A stretch of 64,000 bases of DNA from Cololabis saira (taxonomy: Eukaryota; Chordata; Actinopteri; Beloniformes; Belonidae), in assembly GCF_033807715.1 (NCBI RefSeq), contig NC_084591.1:49196915-49260914 (forward strand), read 5' to 3'. A model generated the notes under the pieces. That model worked only from the letters and a program-made list of their open reading frames with translations. It was not told the origin of the DNA and did no database searches. The position numbers and the translations under genes were made by a program. Below, piece after piece: positions 20,818 through 32,232 of this stretch (its first letter is position 1; each line of letters opens with the position of its first letter).

Positions 20818-22500
20818 TATTTTCTGCTTAACAGAAACATGGCTACAGGAGGAAGAGTATGTTAATTTGAATGAATCGACTCCACCTGGCTACTTTAATC
20901 ATCACATTCCTAGAAGCACGGGACGGGGTGGAGGAGTCGCAGCAATTTATAACTCCAGTCTCCAAACAAAAACTGAACCTAAGTGCAATTATAATACATT
21001 TGAAAGCCTCACGCTTAGTCTGAAATTTCCGAGCTGGAAATCAGAGAAGCCAGTTTTGTTAGTGGTAGTGTACCAGCCCCCTGCTGGTGCTTATCTAGAG
21101 TTTCTGTCTGAATTTACAGATTTCCTATCTGGTTTATTGATCAGTACAGATAAATTCATCATAGTGGGTGACTTTAATATTCATATGGATGTTGAAAGCG
21201 ATAATCTTAAATTAGCTTTCAATTCTCTTCTAGAATCAATGGGTATCTCACAAAAAGTTAACAAACCGACGCACTTTTTTAATCATACCCTCGATCTCGT
21301 TCTCACCTACGGTGTTGAAACTGATGATCTGTTGGTGTCACCTGTAAACTCCCTTTTATCTCCGACCATTATTTAATAACGTTTGAATTTAATATTGTCG
21401 ATGTTGAAGTGCAAAATAGTAGGTTACTTTAGCAGATGTTTGTCTGATGAAGCTATGCTAAGTTTAGGGAGGCCATTGCTCATCTTACGACAGTGGAAAA
21501 TAGTGAAGCAGTAAAGCCCAGTGACCTGGGTTCTGCCTCTGCAGATGTTGATTTCCTTGCTAGTAATACTGCTGATTTGTTGCATTCAGCTTTAGATGAA
21601 GTTGCTCCTTTGAAAAGGAAGGTTTCTAGCCACAGGAGCTTAACTCCCTGGTATAATTCAGATATCCGCATGTTGAAACAAAACGTGCATAAAATGGAAA
21701 GGAAGTGGTACTCTTGTAAGTCTGTAGACTCCTATCGTGAATGGAAAGATATTCTAATAGTATATAAAAAAGCCATTTGCAAAGCCAGAACAGCTTATTA
21801 TTCAACGTTGATAGAGGATAACAAAAGTAACCCACGTTTTCTGTTCAGCACTGTAGCCAGGCTGACAAAGAGTCACAGCTCTGTGGAGCCGTGTATTCCT
21901 GCAGCTCTCAGTAGTGAGGACTTTATGAGCTTCTTTAACAGTAAAATCAGAATTAGAGAAGAAATCAACCAGTCGGTTGTGGGCTTTTCTTCAGCTTTAG
22001 CGACTTCCCTAGGCTCTGACTTGTCTCTAGACTGTTTTGATCCTATAGACCTCCCTGAGCTGACCTCACTCGTCAATAGAGCTAAATCAACCACATGTAT
22101 GTTAGACCCCATCCCGACTCGACTATTCAAACATATTTTTTCTCTTATTGGTGCGACAATACTAGACCAAATTAACCTATCCCTAAGCTTAGGATATGTA
22201 CCACAGGTTTTCAAAGTTGCAGTAATTAAACCTTTACTTAAAAAACCTTCTCTTGACCCAGACACCTTAGCTAATTATAGACCAATTTCCAACCTTCCAT
22301 TTGTATCTAAAATTCTGGAAAAGGCATTTTCAAGCCAACTATGTGACTATTTGTATAGAAATTATCTGTTTGAAGTCTTTCAGTCAGGGTTCAGAATGCT
22401 TCATAGCACAGAGACAGCACTGGTTCAAGTCACGAATGACCTTCTTATGGCCTCAGATAAGGGATTAGTGTCCATACTGGTTCTACTGGACCTCAGATAG
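20818..22500 (+). pseudogene. L2 ORF2, endonuclease to RT motif 3 (copy 1, left)
   Basis: Frame 20867-21376 encodes the endonuclease with VGDFNIHMD near residue 100. A stop from a small frame change at about 21376 removes the SDHxL motif. Frame 21493-22500 (335 codons) covers the linker ([12 protein letters not shown]), the RT N-terminal blocks ([29 protein letters not shown]) and [15 protein letters not shown]. The frame closes just before the catalytic DLSAAFDT block because a 40-bp direct duplication (units starting at 22456 and 22496) introduces DLR-stop. In an intact element the protein nicks DNA and reverse-transcribes the LINE RNA in the nucleus. Confidence 0.92.
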
Positions 22501-22625
22501 GGGATTAGGGTCCATACTGGTTCTACTGGACCTCAGTGCTGCTTTTGACACTGCAGATCATGGCATTTTGCTGCACAGGTTAGAGCAGGGGTTCTGAACC
22601 TTTATGACCTTGGGGCCCAATTAAT

Positions 22626-22628
<3 letters not shown>

Positions 22629-22714
<86 letters not shown>

Positions 22715-22735
22715 ATATATGTGTGTGTGTATATA
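22629..22735. repeat. (AT)n microsatellite with GT interruptions
   Basis: A long AT array followed by short GTGTGT blocks, inside the hAT element. Confidence 0.97.
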
Positions 22736-23074
22736 TTCAAGTAGCATCATAGTTGTATCAACATCTGCATCTGACTGTTATATTAAAAAAGTACATATTT
22801 GCCACTTAACATGTGTAACTTGAATTACACATATTTTTTTCTCTTAAAAATAAAATAGATTTATTTTATTTTTCAAATGCTATCTTATTTTATTTCTCTA
22901 CCAGCACTTTGAATTTCCCCTTTCCTTTGTTAATTGTCTCAACAATTGAACAGTTTTGCAGTTTCTCTTTCTTCCCCTCTAATAATCGCATGCCCCCACT
23001 TTCTGTCGTTCAGTGAGAGAACTGAGCTCTAATTTCTCCTGTCAGGACTTTAAATCTGGGCTGGATGGTGTCAG

Positions 23075-23190
23075 GTTATCATGTGAAGGTGCTCATTGGT
23101 GAACCTGGAATGATATTTAGTTTTAATTATGTTCATTGTGGAGAAAGCTGCTTCACAGCTGTATCTGGACCCAAACATGGCCAGGATGTT
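23075..23190 (-). pseudogene. hAT C-terminal dimerisation domain relic
   Basis: The minus strand reads LAMFGSRYSCEAAFSTMN, then IIKTKYHSRFTNEHLH, before a stop. This is the hATC signature (YxCExxFSxMxxIKtKxRxxLtdehL), which mediates transposase dimerisation. It supports the hAT assignment of the surrounding element. The rest of the transposase is not recognisable. Confidence 0.85.
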
Positions 23191-23434
23191 TTAAGATGGT
23201 CAGTTTATTTTCTGTGACTTCAGTTCAGACTTGAGTGAATATGTTTGATGAAAAACTTTGTGTTTTGTTTCAGTGGCGTTTCACTTTTGCACTTTGAACG
23301 CCACGGTCTCTGAACGTATGAGACACTGGTTTTGTCCCAGTGGGAAGACTGAACCAGGATGAATTTGTCCATTCTGGGTTGAACTTTCCTTTCCACCTGT
23401 TACGCTTCTCATCTCTGTATATAGTCAAGCTAAT

Positions 23435-23650
23435 TACCGTATTTTGACGACCATACGGGCGCCGTGTAGAAAGACGCACCCTCAGTTTGGTGTCATTTCT
23501 GGATTTAAAACACACACACACAGCGCGCCGTGTGGAAAGGCGCCGTCAACACACACACAAGCATACAAGTGTGCATATTTAAAAATAGAGCAGGAACAAA
23601 ACTTATTTTGATTTTACTTTAAGTTATTTACATTAATAAGTTGTCAGGAC
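23435..23650. mobile_element. Partial pogo-type element, one terminus
   Basis: TACCGTATTTTGACGACCAT at 23435-23454, then GCGCACC-like blocks and AAATAGAGCAGGAACAAAAC, parallel the left end of the element at 15122. The opposite terminus is absent, so this copy lost its right side or was captured during hAT formation. Confidence 0.75.
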
Positions 23651-24160
23651 TGCGCACGTCAGGTTTCATCCGAGCCTGATCAGCTGCGACGGCACGAGCC
23701 CGCAGCTCTTTGGCCGCTGCAGCAGAGTCACTTTCCGATGATTTTGCGAGCCCGAACAACAGTCCAGCCCACACATTTACATCTACAATCCTTCATCAGT
23801 AACGACGGAGCCGCCCGGGCGGCACCGACCTCCCCGGCCGCGGGGACGAGCCGGGATAAATGATCACGCCGCGCTCGCTCCCCGTTGGTGGGCGCAGACC
23901 CAAGTAATCGATCCCTGATCCTGGCGGATCTAAACGTACTCTGTGCAAAATGAAGGATTTACTCTGTAAATACACACCATTTCTCTTACTATTACACGTA
24001 CAGCTAGCTGAGTGTCTTCTTCTCCTCATTTGGTTGGGAGTTGCTATGCAGTCCTGCATCCCCCGCGGCCCAAACGTACAAAACTGATTTTTTTTTGCGG
24101 CCCACTAGGTGGCGCTCGCGGCCCAAGTGTGGGCCGCGGCCCTATGGTTAAGAATCACTT

Positions 24161-25182
24161 GGTTAGAGCATGTTGGTGAGATTAAAGGGGCAGCTCTACG
24201 TTGGTTTAAATCATATCTATCTGACAGATTCCAGTTTGTTCACGTACATGAGGTTTCTTCAGAACAGTCAAGGGTCTGTTATGGTGTTCCGCAGGGTTCA
24301 GTGCTAGGGCCAATCTTGTTCAGTTTATACATGCAGCCATTGGGAAGTATAATCCAGAATCACGGCATACACTTTCATTGTTATGCTGATGATACTGATT
24401 GTCTATGAAGCCGGATGAAACAAAACCGTTAGTTAAACTTCAGGCATGTCTAAGGGACATCAAGGACTGGATGTCCGGAAATTTCTTGCTTCTAAATTCA
24501 GATAATACAGAGGTTATTATTCTTGGTCCAGAGCATCTTAGGGAAGGGATTAAATGGTGTTGCGATGGCTTCCAGTGCAACTGTGAGAAACCTTGGTGTT
24601 GTTTTCGATCAGGATTTGTCGTTTAAACCATATGTTAATCAGGTTTGTAAAATAGCATTTTTCCATCTCAGTAATATTGCAAAGATTAGGAAAATCCTCT
24701 TGCAGAGTGATGCAGAAAAACTAGTTCATGTGTTTGTATCTTCTAGACTAGATTACTGTAATGTGTTATTAGCAGGATGTCCAAGTAATTTGCTGAATAG
24801 GCTCCAGCTGATCTAAAATGCAACAGCGCGAGTGCTGACAGGAATCAGCAGGAGAGACCACGTCTCTCCAGTGTTAGCGTCGCTCCATTACCCGTAAAAT
24901 TCAGAATCCAATTTAAACTTTTTTTTTCATATAAAGCCCAAAACAGCTTAGCTCTAAGACCTGATAGTGCCTTATGTTCCTGGCAGAGCTCTCCGTTCTC
25001 AGAGTGCAGGTTTACTCGTAGTTCTTAGAGTATCCAAATGTAAATTGGGAGGGCGGGCATTCTGCTATCAGGAACCATTACTATGGAACCAACTTCCAAT
25101 CTGGGTTAAGGAGGCTGACACCACCTCCACCTTTAAAACTAAACTTAAAACCTTTCTGTTTAGTAAAGCCTATAGTTAGTGT
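24161..25182 (+). pseudogene. L2 ORF2, RT palm to C-terminus (copy 1, right)
   Basis: It resumes after the hAT insertion with [18 protein letters not shown], then [20 protein letters not shown] and FHCYADDT, the F/YADD polymerase box. Next come WMSGNFLLLNSDNTEVIIL, NLGVVFDQDLSFKP, VSSRLDYCNVLLAGC and the C-terminal block ending FLFSKAYS. Frames change after YADDT, near 24545 and near 24820, with point stops. No translation product would contain the whole domain. Confidence 0.92.
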
Positions 25183-25560
25183 TTGGTAAACCTCTAGCTG
25201 GTGTTGGCAAATCTCTAGGTAGTGTAAACTTTAGTGTGTTAGAGTCAGTAGTCATAGATGCAGCTATAGAACAAGACTATAATAGCTAGTCTCAAATAGA
25301 GCTTTGCGGTAGATATGCTGCTATAGGCCTATGCTGCAGGGGGGCACCGACATGATCCACTGGGCGGGGCCTCTCACCCTTCTTCTCCTCTCCTCTTCCC
25401 TTCCTCTCTTCTCCATTTCAATTTTTATTTATTATAAGTATCTCATAGCTATCATTTTTGTCCATCGCTCCTGTAGTTTCTTGTCCTGGCCCCCCTTTTT
25501 TCTCTTTTGTGCATGTTTGCAGGCCGGAGTTTCGGGAGCTGCGTGCTGGCCTGTGATATA
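25183..25560 (+). other. L2 3' untranslated tail
   Basis: It contains TTAGTGTTTGGTAAACCTC once, ATGCTGCAGGGGGGCACC, GACATGATCCACTGGGC, and GCAGGCCGGAGTTTCGGG. It ends before the GGTCATCCCGCTGCTGC and (TTGAA)n parts found in complete tails. Confidence 0.85.
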
Positions 25561-25700
25561 TTTGTTATAACGTGAAAAACATCACGTTATAACATAAAAT
25601 GTTTATTGTTCTAACAACAAACTTTTCACGTTATAACGTTTTAATTTATTGTTTTAACAATAAAACTTTCACGTTATAACGTGAAACACTTAAATAACAA
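25561..25700. repeat. Palindromic TTATAACGTGAAA array
   Basis: Four to five copies of the self-complementary core CACGTTATAACGTG or its halves alternate in both orientations with TTATTGTTCTAACAA and TTATTGTTTTAACAAT. The whole can fold into several hairpins. It is noncoding; MITE-like origin is likely. Confidence 0.85.
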
Positions 25701-26640
25701 ATTATTTTGACCTCCCACTTCTGAAATACAGTAAATAGTAGTAGGAACTACAACTGTTACTACTTCAACATGATAAGGTCAGAGCCAGATGCCAAACTAT
25801 AGCCTGAGTTATCTTGTGACAATGACTTTTAGAGAAACTGGTATGACAAAAATTATATCCAGTTTGAAAAAACAGAGATTTCACACTCTGTTACAACAAG
25901 ATTTAAGGAAAATGTTGCTATCAGGGTTGTTTCCAAAGCAAACGGTTGAAGAGGACTCAGCGGGGTGAGTCACTGCAGTATCCTGGTCACAGCCTCCTCT
26001 CTCTCTTTCCTGTGAAAAATCACCAGCGTGATCCGACAGGAAGGCTGACAGCTGTGTGAAGCAGCACACACTTATATCTGTCCAGTCGCATCACAAGCCT
26101 GATTATTCCCAAAGAATAAAGAGGAGCGCTCGCTTTAAAAGCTCTCTGAACTCTGCATCCACCCTGAATTGGAAACACAGTCAACATCTTTTCTGGTGCT
26201 GATTGCGTTCACTGCAGTTCAGATCTTCTATTTTTGATATGTGGAGTGTAACACCTGGAGCAGCAAAGTGCTGGCCACCCCTCCAAGTCTGTTACACATT
26301 TAGCCCTCAGAAAACACAAAGATAAAGTTGTACATTTTTTAAAATCCCTACAATGTCTTGAAATGTGCACCAAATGTGCACCAAATGTATATTATTTTGG
26401 AAAACGCAAAAGTAAATATTTAATAGCAAAATGAATAACTGAAGGAAGGGAAATTAACTCATCAAGAAAAAAATCTGACACAAGAAGCCAAGACTGAAGT
26501 AGTTTTGTCTGACTTTAGGGAAGAGTTCTCAGTTCAGGCATTTGGGCTGACCGGCATCAGATAAAAGGAAACTATAAAACTAAAATGGTAATAATCTCAC
26601 TCCCGGTGAAATGAACAAAAATGTAGTCAGGATATGATTT
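25701..26640. other. Noncoding stretch, nothing recognised
   Basis: No motif-bearing frame or repeat terminus was identified. Confidence 0.45.
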
Positions 26641-26652
26641 GGGTTTACTCTA

Positions 26653-28140
26653 TACAGCGGGGCAAAGTAGTATTTAGTCCATTACCGATTGTGCAAGGTC
26701 TCCTACTTAGAAAGATGAAAGAGGTATGTCATTTTCATCATAGGGACACAAATGAGAAGAAAAAAAAATTCACAAAATCACATTGTAGTATTTTTAAAGA
26801 ATTTGTAAATTATGGTGGAAAATATGTATCAAGAATAAAAGTTCAAGGCAGTACTTTGTTACATCACCTTTGTTGGCAATGACAGGTCAAACGTTTTCTG
26901 TAAGTCTTCACAAGGTTTTCACACACTGTTGCTGGTATTTTGGTCCGTTCCTCCATGCAGATCTCCTCTAGAGCAGTGATGTTTTGGGGCTGTTGCTGGG
27001 CAACACAGACTTTATACTCCCTCCAAAGATTTTCTATGGGGTTGAGATCTGGAGACTGGCTAGCATGACCTTGAAATGTTTCTTACGAAGCCACTCCTTC
27101 ATTGCCGGGCGATGTATTTGGATCATTGTCCTGCTGAAAGACCCAGCCACGTTTCATCTTCAATGCCCTGCTGATGGAAGTAGGTTTTCACTCACAATCT
27201 CATGATACATGGCCCCATTCATTCTTTCCCTATACGGATCAGTCATCCTGGTCCCTTTGCAGAAAAACATCCCCAAAAGCATGATGTTTCCACCTCCGTG
27301 CTTCACAGTAGGTTTGGTGTTCTTTGGATGCAACTCAGCTTTCTTTCTTCTCCAAACATGACGAGTTTTTACCAACTCCTCCAACTTGCTTTCATCTGAC
27401 CACTTGATATTCTCCCAATCCTCTTGTGCATCATCCCAATGCTCTCTAGCAAACTTCAGACGGGCCTGGACATGTACTGTCTTCAGCAGGGGGAACGTCT
27501 GGCCCTGCAGGATCTGAGTCCCTGATCGTAGTGTGTTACTGATGGTTCCTTTGTTACTCTGGTCCCAGCTCTCTGCAGGTCATTCACTAGGTCCCCGTGT
27601 GGTTCTGGGATCTTTACTCACTGTTCTTGTGATCATTTTTACCCCCCGGGGTGAGATCTTGGTGGAGCCCCAGATGGAGGGAGATTATCAGTGTTCTTGT
27701 ACCTCTTACATTTGCTCCCACAGTTGATTTCTTCACACCACCCTGCTTATCTTTTGTAGATTCCCTCTTCCCAGCCTGGTGCAGGTCTACAATTATTTTC
27801 CTGTTGTTCTTCGATAGCTCTTTGGTCTTGGCCATGGTTTAGTTTGGAGTGTGACTGTTGTGGACAGGTGTCTTTTATACTGATAACCAGTTAAAACAGG
27901 TGCCATTGATACAGGTACTGAGTGGAGGACAGAGGAGCCTCTTAAAGAAGAAGTTACAGGTCTGTGAGAGCCAGAAATCTTGCTTGTGACCAATTTGGGT
28001 GACCAAATACTTATTTTCCACCATAATTTACATATACATTATTTAAAAAACTTACAATGTGATCTCCTGTTTTTTTTTCTTTCTAATTTTGTCTCCCATA
28101 GTTGAAATGTACCTATGAGGAAGATTACATACCTCTCTCC
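26653..28140 (-). mobile_element. Tc1-like DNA transposon, right end truncated
   Basis: TATACAGCGGGGCAAAGTAG then TATTTAGTC is the Tc1 terminal repeat in fish, with TA at its edge. The opposite end stops at ATTACATACCTCTCTCC, short of the expected final GCCCCACTGTA. The body contains a degraded transposase on the minus strand and the typical TTATGGTGGAAAATA blocks near both ends (26812 and 28012). It cannot be mobilised with one end missing. Confidence 0.92.
26850..27835 (-). pseudogene. Tc1 transposase pseudogene
   Basis: From 27835 on the minus strand, MAKTKELSKNNRKIIVDLHQ and VKKSTVGANV give the N-terminal paired-like helix-turn-helix with its start Met. Further on, [28 protein letters not shown] and [19 protein letters not shown] at 27160-27384 are the catalytic core. 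The DNDPKH block is lost; only fragments of the final part are seen around 26850-27100. At least four frameshifts separate these pieces. Intact family members of about 340 residues perform cut-and-paste transposition at TA sites in the nucleus. Confidence 0.9.
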
Positions 28141-28940
28141 TCGGAAGCATTCATTGATATTTTTGATTGTCTCAGGTTCTGAAAGTTGTACAACCATCAT
28201 TTAAATGATCAAGAAAAGTCAATAGTGATGAAACATATATAAACATTGGCACATTAACTCAGCTTGAGGTTTACATACTTCAATAAAACCTAGAGTCAAG
28301 GGTTCTCCATAAGAATGCAGGCTACAAAGATCCCCTTTTACAAAAAGTCTGTCTCCTTATCAGTTGTGTTGTCATGGTAACAAAGAAATTATCCTGGAAA
28401 TGGTCAAAAGCAGAAGAGTTTCACCACAGATAGGTATAAATCTGCCTTTTTCCATGAAAATCTCTGACAAAGAGCACTTTGCCGATTAAGTAGGTTGCCA
28501 TAAAGTCTGGGCTTAGTCTGTGCCTGTTATAGGGCTTGTAGAAAACAATAACTAAGTTTGTTTATTTATGATGACACATACATTCTCGCGTGCAGAAGGA
28601 ACTTCATAAAAATGTCTAAAACACTTTCCACTCCCCTGGAGACACTTTTATTATTTTCTTCACCATGTTATCTATTTGGATTCATCCAGCATCGGAGAGA
28701 TTTTAAAGTGAAACACTTCCACTGGGGAAAACAATGGCAGCTTTATTATCTGATGATTGCATTGAAGGTCATTTGATGGTATTTTGATCTTAAATAGACA
28801 TGAATCAATCAATACTTGTTGTTTGCCAGTACTCCTCCTTTTAAGATGATGCTCCAATATCGTTATCTTTTTTATCTATTTATATATTTTTGCATGTTTT
28901 CCCTCTCTTTTGTGGCCTTAAAACGCTTTTTAATAATGTT
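28141..28940. other. Noncoding stretch, nothing recognised
   Basis: No supported feature. The frame at 28558-28776 has no recognisable domain. Confidence 0.4.
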
Positions 28941-28946
28941 AATAAT

Positions 28947-28982
<36 letters not shown>

Positions 28983-29045
28983 TTAATTTTATTTATTTAT
29001 AGAGCGCTTTTAAAAGATCTCAAAGACGCTTTTTGTGCATCTGCA
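28941..29045 (+). repeat. (AT)n and short retroposon-type tail
   Basis: AATAATAATA and an AT array (28950-28978) are followed by TTTATTTATAGAGCGCTTTT and AAAGATCTCAAAGACGC, a common fish retroposon motif. Confidence 0.55.
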
Positions 29046-30530
29046 GTGACAATAGCTTTTGTACTTCACTGTATTGACAGAGGAGGAGCGCGCACCCGCC
29101 CCTCTGTTTCCAGAAAGCATGTGTGCATGTGTGTGCATGTGTGTGTATGTGTTGGTTGTGAAGGGTTTTGGAGGAGTTGAGGGGTGCAGGTAAAGGTCAA
29201 AGCTGACAGCCTTTTAGCAATGCTGCCAACAGCGCACAGAAGAAAACACGCAGACAGACGGGTGAATGGAGAGAGAAATGTGTACAGAAAAAGACATAAA
29301 GAATGAAGGAGATGGATGGCTGATGTTTGTAGGAAGTGAAGGGGGCTAGCTCAGTAGCTTGCCAGATAGATGATGAATGGATGGATGGAAGATGGTGATA
29401 AACAGCAGACAGGCAATGTCAAGATGAATGGAAGGATGGATGGATGAACTTACAGCAGTTGGAAAGGCTGAAAACTGATAAGAATAAAGAACGTGACTTT
29501 TAAAAGGCTTAAGATTTTTATGGGTGAAGATGAAGATTTTGGAAATGTGTGGTAGCATACATAGAAACAGCAGTTCAGTTCTGTCATTTTTGGTTCTTTG
29601 TATGTGCTCTTACTCCTGGTTCACACCAGGCTTGGCTGTGCTGTATTTTGGGTCCACAGTGTTTTTGTTTTATCCTTAACACAGCCTCAAATTCAATCAG
29701 GCGCATGTCAAAGCTTGGATTTGGTTAGATTTGTGAGATGACAGCATCATGCAGTTATCTATTTGTTTACTCGCCTTCCATTCTAAAAGCCGATCTTCAG
29801 TTCACAACATGTCTTGTCCTTTCATGCTGTTGTCCTTAAAAAGTTTGGGTAGTGCCAAATAAACCCCACTTTTCGGCTTCTCAAATGAACCTTTATACAT
29901 GGTTGAAATCTCATCTTAGACTTTCTGACTTGTTTATCCGTGGCCTTTTTCACCCAGTAATGATGCAATGTTGTCGTATGAGTCACACTCGTGGTGTTTT
30001 ATATTAAAAATTGACTGGATTTTCTTTGCCCGCCTAGTGTCTCCCCCCAGCAGCTTGATCTGCTGTGTTTTGAGCCTCTTTTTCACAAAGCGGAGTTGAG
30101 AGTCACTTCTGAGTCACTTCTGACTCGTGCCATGGTGTGTCTGGTAAGGACCACTTAAGTAGCCATGACGCACAATGGCTGGCACAGCACAGCATCTGGT
30201 AGGAACCACAGATATTTACCTCAAAGAAATGTTTTTGGGAGAAAACAGGTAAATGGATCTCCTTTAAATGCAGCTTTCAAGTCAGTGGTCTGCCCATTCT
30301 CCTTGAATACAGGTGGCACCTTTGGTTTTCCAGGGTTTCATCTATTTCAAAGTTGAGAAGCAGAGGCATGAGGGATAGGAGGTAAAAAAAAAAAGGCATT
30401 ATGGCTTGTGTCATTGAAGTTATGGAGATGTCCACACAAGCAGCTGCTTCCCATTGTTCTTCTTAAATTACATGAATCGCCAAACAAGTCAGGAACAGTT
30501 ACATTGTGGTTGTTGTGACTATTACCAATA
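29046..30530. other. Noncoding stretch, nothing recognised
   Basis: Minor ATGGATGG runs occur near 29377-29447. No gene signature was found, and the frame at 30165-30356 is unsupported. Confidence 0.45.
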
Positions 30531-30533
30531 TTT

Positions 30534-30681
<148 letters not shown>

Positions 30682-30777
30682 CGTATCTGTAAGTGCATGC
30701 TTGCATGTTTATATTTATATGTATGCATGTAACACATACATTCAAAAATACCTACAGACCTTATAGACCTGCATCCA

Positions 30778-30785
<8 letters not shown>

Positions 30786-30838
<53 letters not shown>
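30786..30838. repeat. (CA)n microsatellite
   Basis: About 26 CA units just before the 3' end of the minus-strand LINE. The array may have grown from that LINE's tail. Confidence 0.95.
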
Positions 30839-30840
<2 letters not shown>

Positions 30841-31058
30841 TTAAATCAGCATGAAGATATCATCGTCATCATCGGCGGTCACTCGAGACGAGTATGACAG
30901 TCTTCTTCACGGGGTCGTTTACTTGTGGGTCTTCAGGTGGGCGTAGAGGCCGATCTGTGACCCAAATACTTTTGTGCAACGTAGAAAGGGGAAAGGGGTG
31001 GTGGGTTGTGGTCGTGCTGGAGCCTTTTTCTGTCTTTCCTTACAGAGTTGTCCTTTGG

Positions 31059-32111
31059 TTAGTGCGACACAGGTTCATTCTCATGATGTGCAGCACCTTC
31101 TTGCACCGCTGCCCTCCAGTAATGCCTGTTCAACGCCATGTGCTCCCAGTCCTGACATGATATCAGGAATTTCTTCAGATTGTTCTTGATGTTGTCCTTG
31201 AAACGTTTCTTCTGCCCACCTGGAGGTCGCTGACCTCTTTCCAGCTGGGAGTGTAGAATCTGTTTGGGGAGACGGGTGTCAGAGATGCGGATGAGATGGC
31301 CAGTCCATCGGAGTTGGTGCTGCGTTATTAAGGTGGTGATGGTGGGCATTTTGGCTTCCTCCAGAACGCTGATGTTAGTGTGTCTGTCCTCCCATTTGAT
31401 CCTGAGTATGTTTCTCAAGGTTCTCTGGTGTTCTAGAGCTCTGAGGTGCCTGCTGTAGGTCGTCCATGATTCTGCCCCATACAGCAAGGTGGGGAGAACC
31501 ACAGCCTTGTAAACCAGGAGCTTGGTGTCGACCCGGAGATCTCGGTCTTCAAAGACTCTTTTCCGGAGTCTGTTATAAGCTCCGCTGGCACAGCTCAGGC
31601 CATGATTGACCTCAGAGTCAATGTCCCCTTTGGAGGAGAGAAGGCTGCCGAGGTAGGGGTAGTGGTCAACATTTTCCAGCGTGGTGTTGTCGACTTTTAT
31701 GGTGGGTGGAGTAGGAAGCTGGTTGGGAGGAGGCTGATGTAGCACCTGGGTCTTCTTGATGTTCAAGGCCAGACCCAGGGCTCTGTATGCCTTAGCAAAG
31801 GCATTCAGGATTCCCTGGAGGTCTTCTGCAGAGTGTGCTACGATGGCATTGTCATCCGCATACTGGAGCTCCATGATGGTGGTGTTTCGAACCTTGGGTT
31901 TGGCTTTGAACCTGTTAAGGTTAAAGAGCCTGCCATCAGCCCTGTACCAGATCTGAATTCCTTGTGGCAGCTCTTTGCCAATGAGGTGTAGTATGACAGA
32001 AATGAAGACCGAAAACAAGGTGGGTGCAATGATGCATTTCTGTTTGACCCCTGTCTCCACAGTGAAGGGCTCAGACAAGGAACCACTTCTGTTGAGTACT
32101 GTGGCTGTCAT
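31059..32111 (-). pseudogene. Reverse transcriptase, C-terminal 350 codons (open)
   Basis: The frame contains VETGVKQKCIIAPTLFSVF (family pattern GVRQGCxLSPxLF), MELQYADDNAIVAHS with the YADD catalytic box, and LALNIKKTQVLHQP. It continues with YLGSLLSSKGDIDSEV, VVLPTLLYGAESWT, and the C-terminal LRWTGHLIRISDTRLPKQ and GGQKKRFKDN blocks. The first Met is internal; the frame is the downstream part of a longer ORF2. GVKQKC has Lys and Lys where Arg and Gly are usual. Upstream frames are shifted, so the copy is defective although this part is open. Confidence 0.92.
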
Positions 32112-32232
32112 TCCATCATTCAGTAACCTCAGTATTCTGACATATTTGTCTGGACAGCCATAACGTAGAAGGATGATCCACAGGGCCTGACGATCTACTG
32201 TCTAGGTCTATGAAAGGCGTGTACAAAGGCTG

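Larger units (their letters stand above)
22586..24160 (-). mobile_element. hAT element inserted in L2, 8-bp target duplication
   Basis: The ends are CAGGGGTTCTGAACC and GGTTAAGAATCACTT, matching Charlie-type hAT termini. The direct repeat GGTTAGAG flanks it at 22578-22585 and 24161-24168. The uninterrupted site is present once in L2 copy 2 (about 48079-48094, reverse strand). A relic transposase C-terminus lies inside on the minus strand. The element is about 1.58 kb, too short for a full transposase, and also contains an AT array and part of a pogo element. Confidence 0.93.
20818..25560 (+). mobile_element. L2-clade LINE, copy 1, split by a hAT insertion
   Basis: Left part 20818-22585 and right part 24161-25560 belong to one element. 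The left part holds most of an APE-type endonuclease (LTETWLQEEE, then VVVYQPPAG, VGDFNIHMD, THFFNHTLDLVLTYG), the linker, and the start of reverse transcriptase. The right part resumes at [15 protein letters not shown] and ends in the L2 tail. The 5' end is missing. The tail stops before the terminal (TTGAA)n array, at GAGCTGCGTGCTGGCC. The matching copy at 46091-49066 shows the uninterrupted sequence. Confidence 0.92.
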
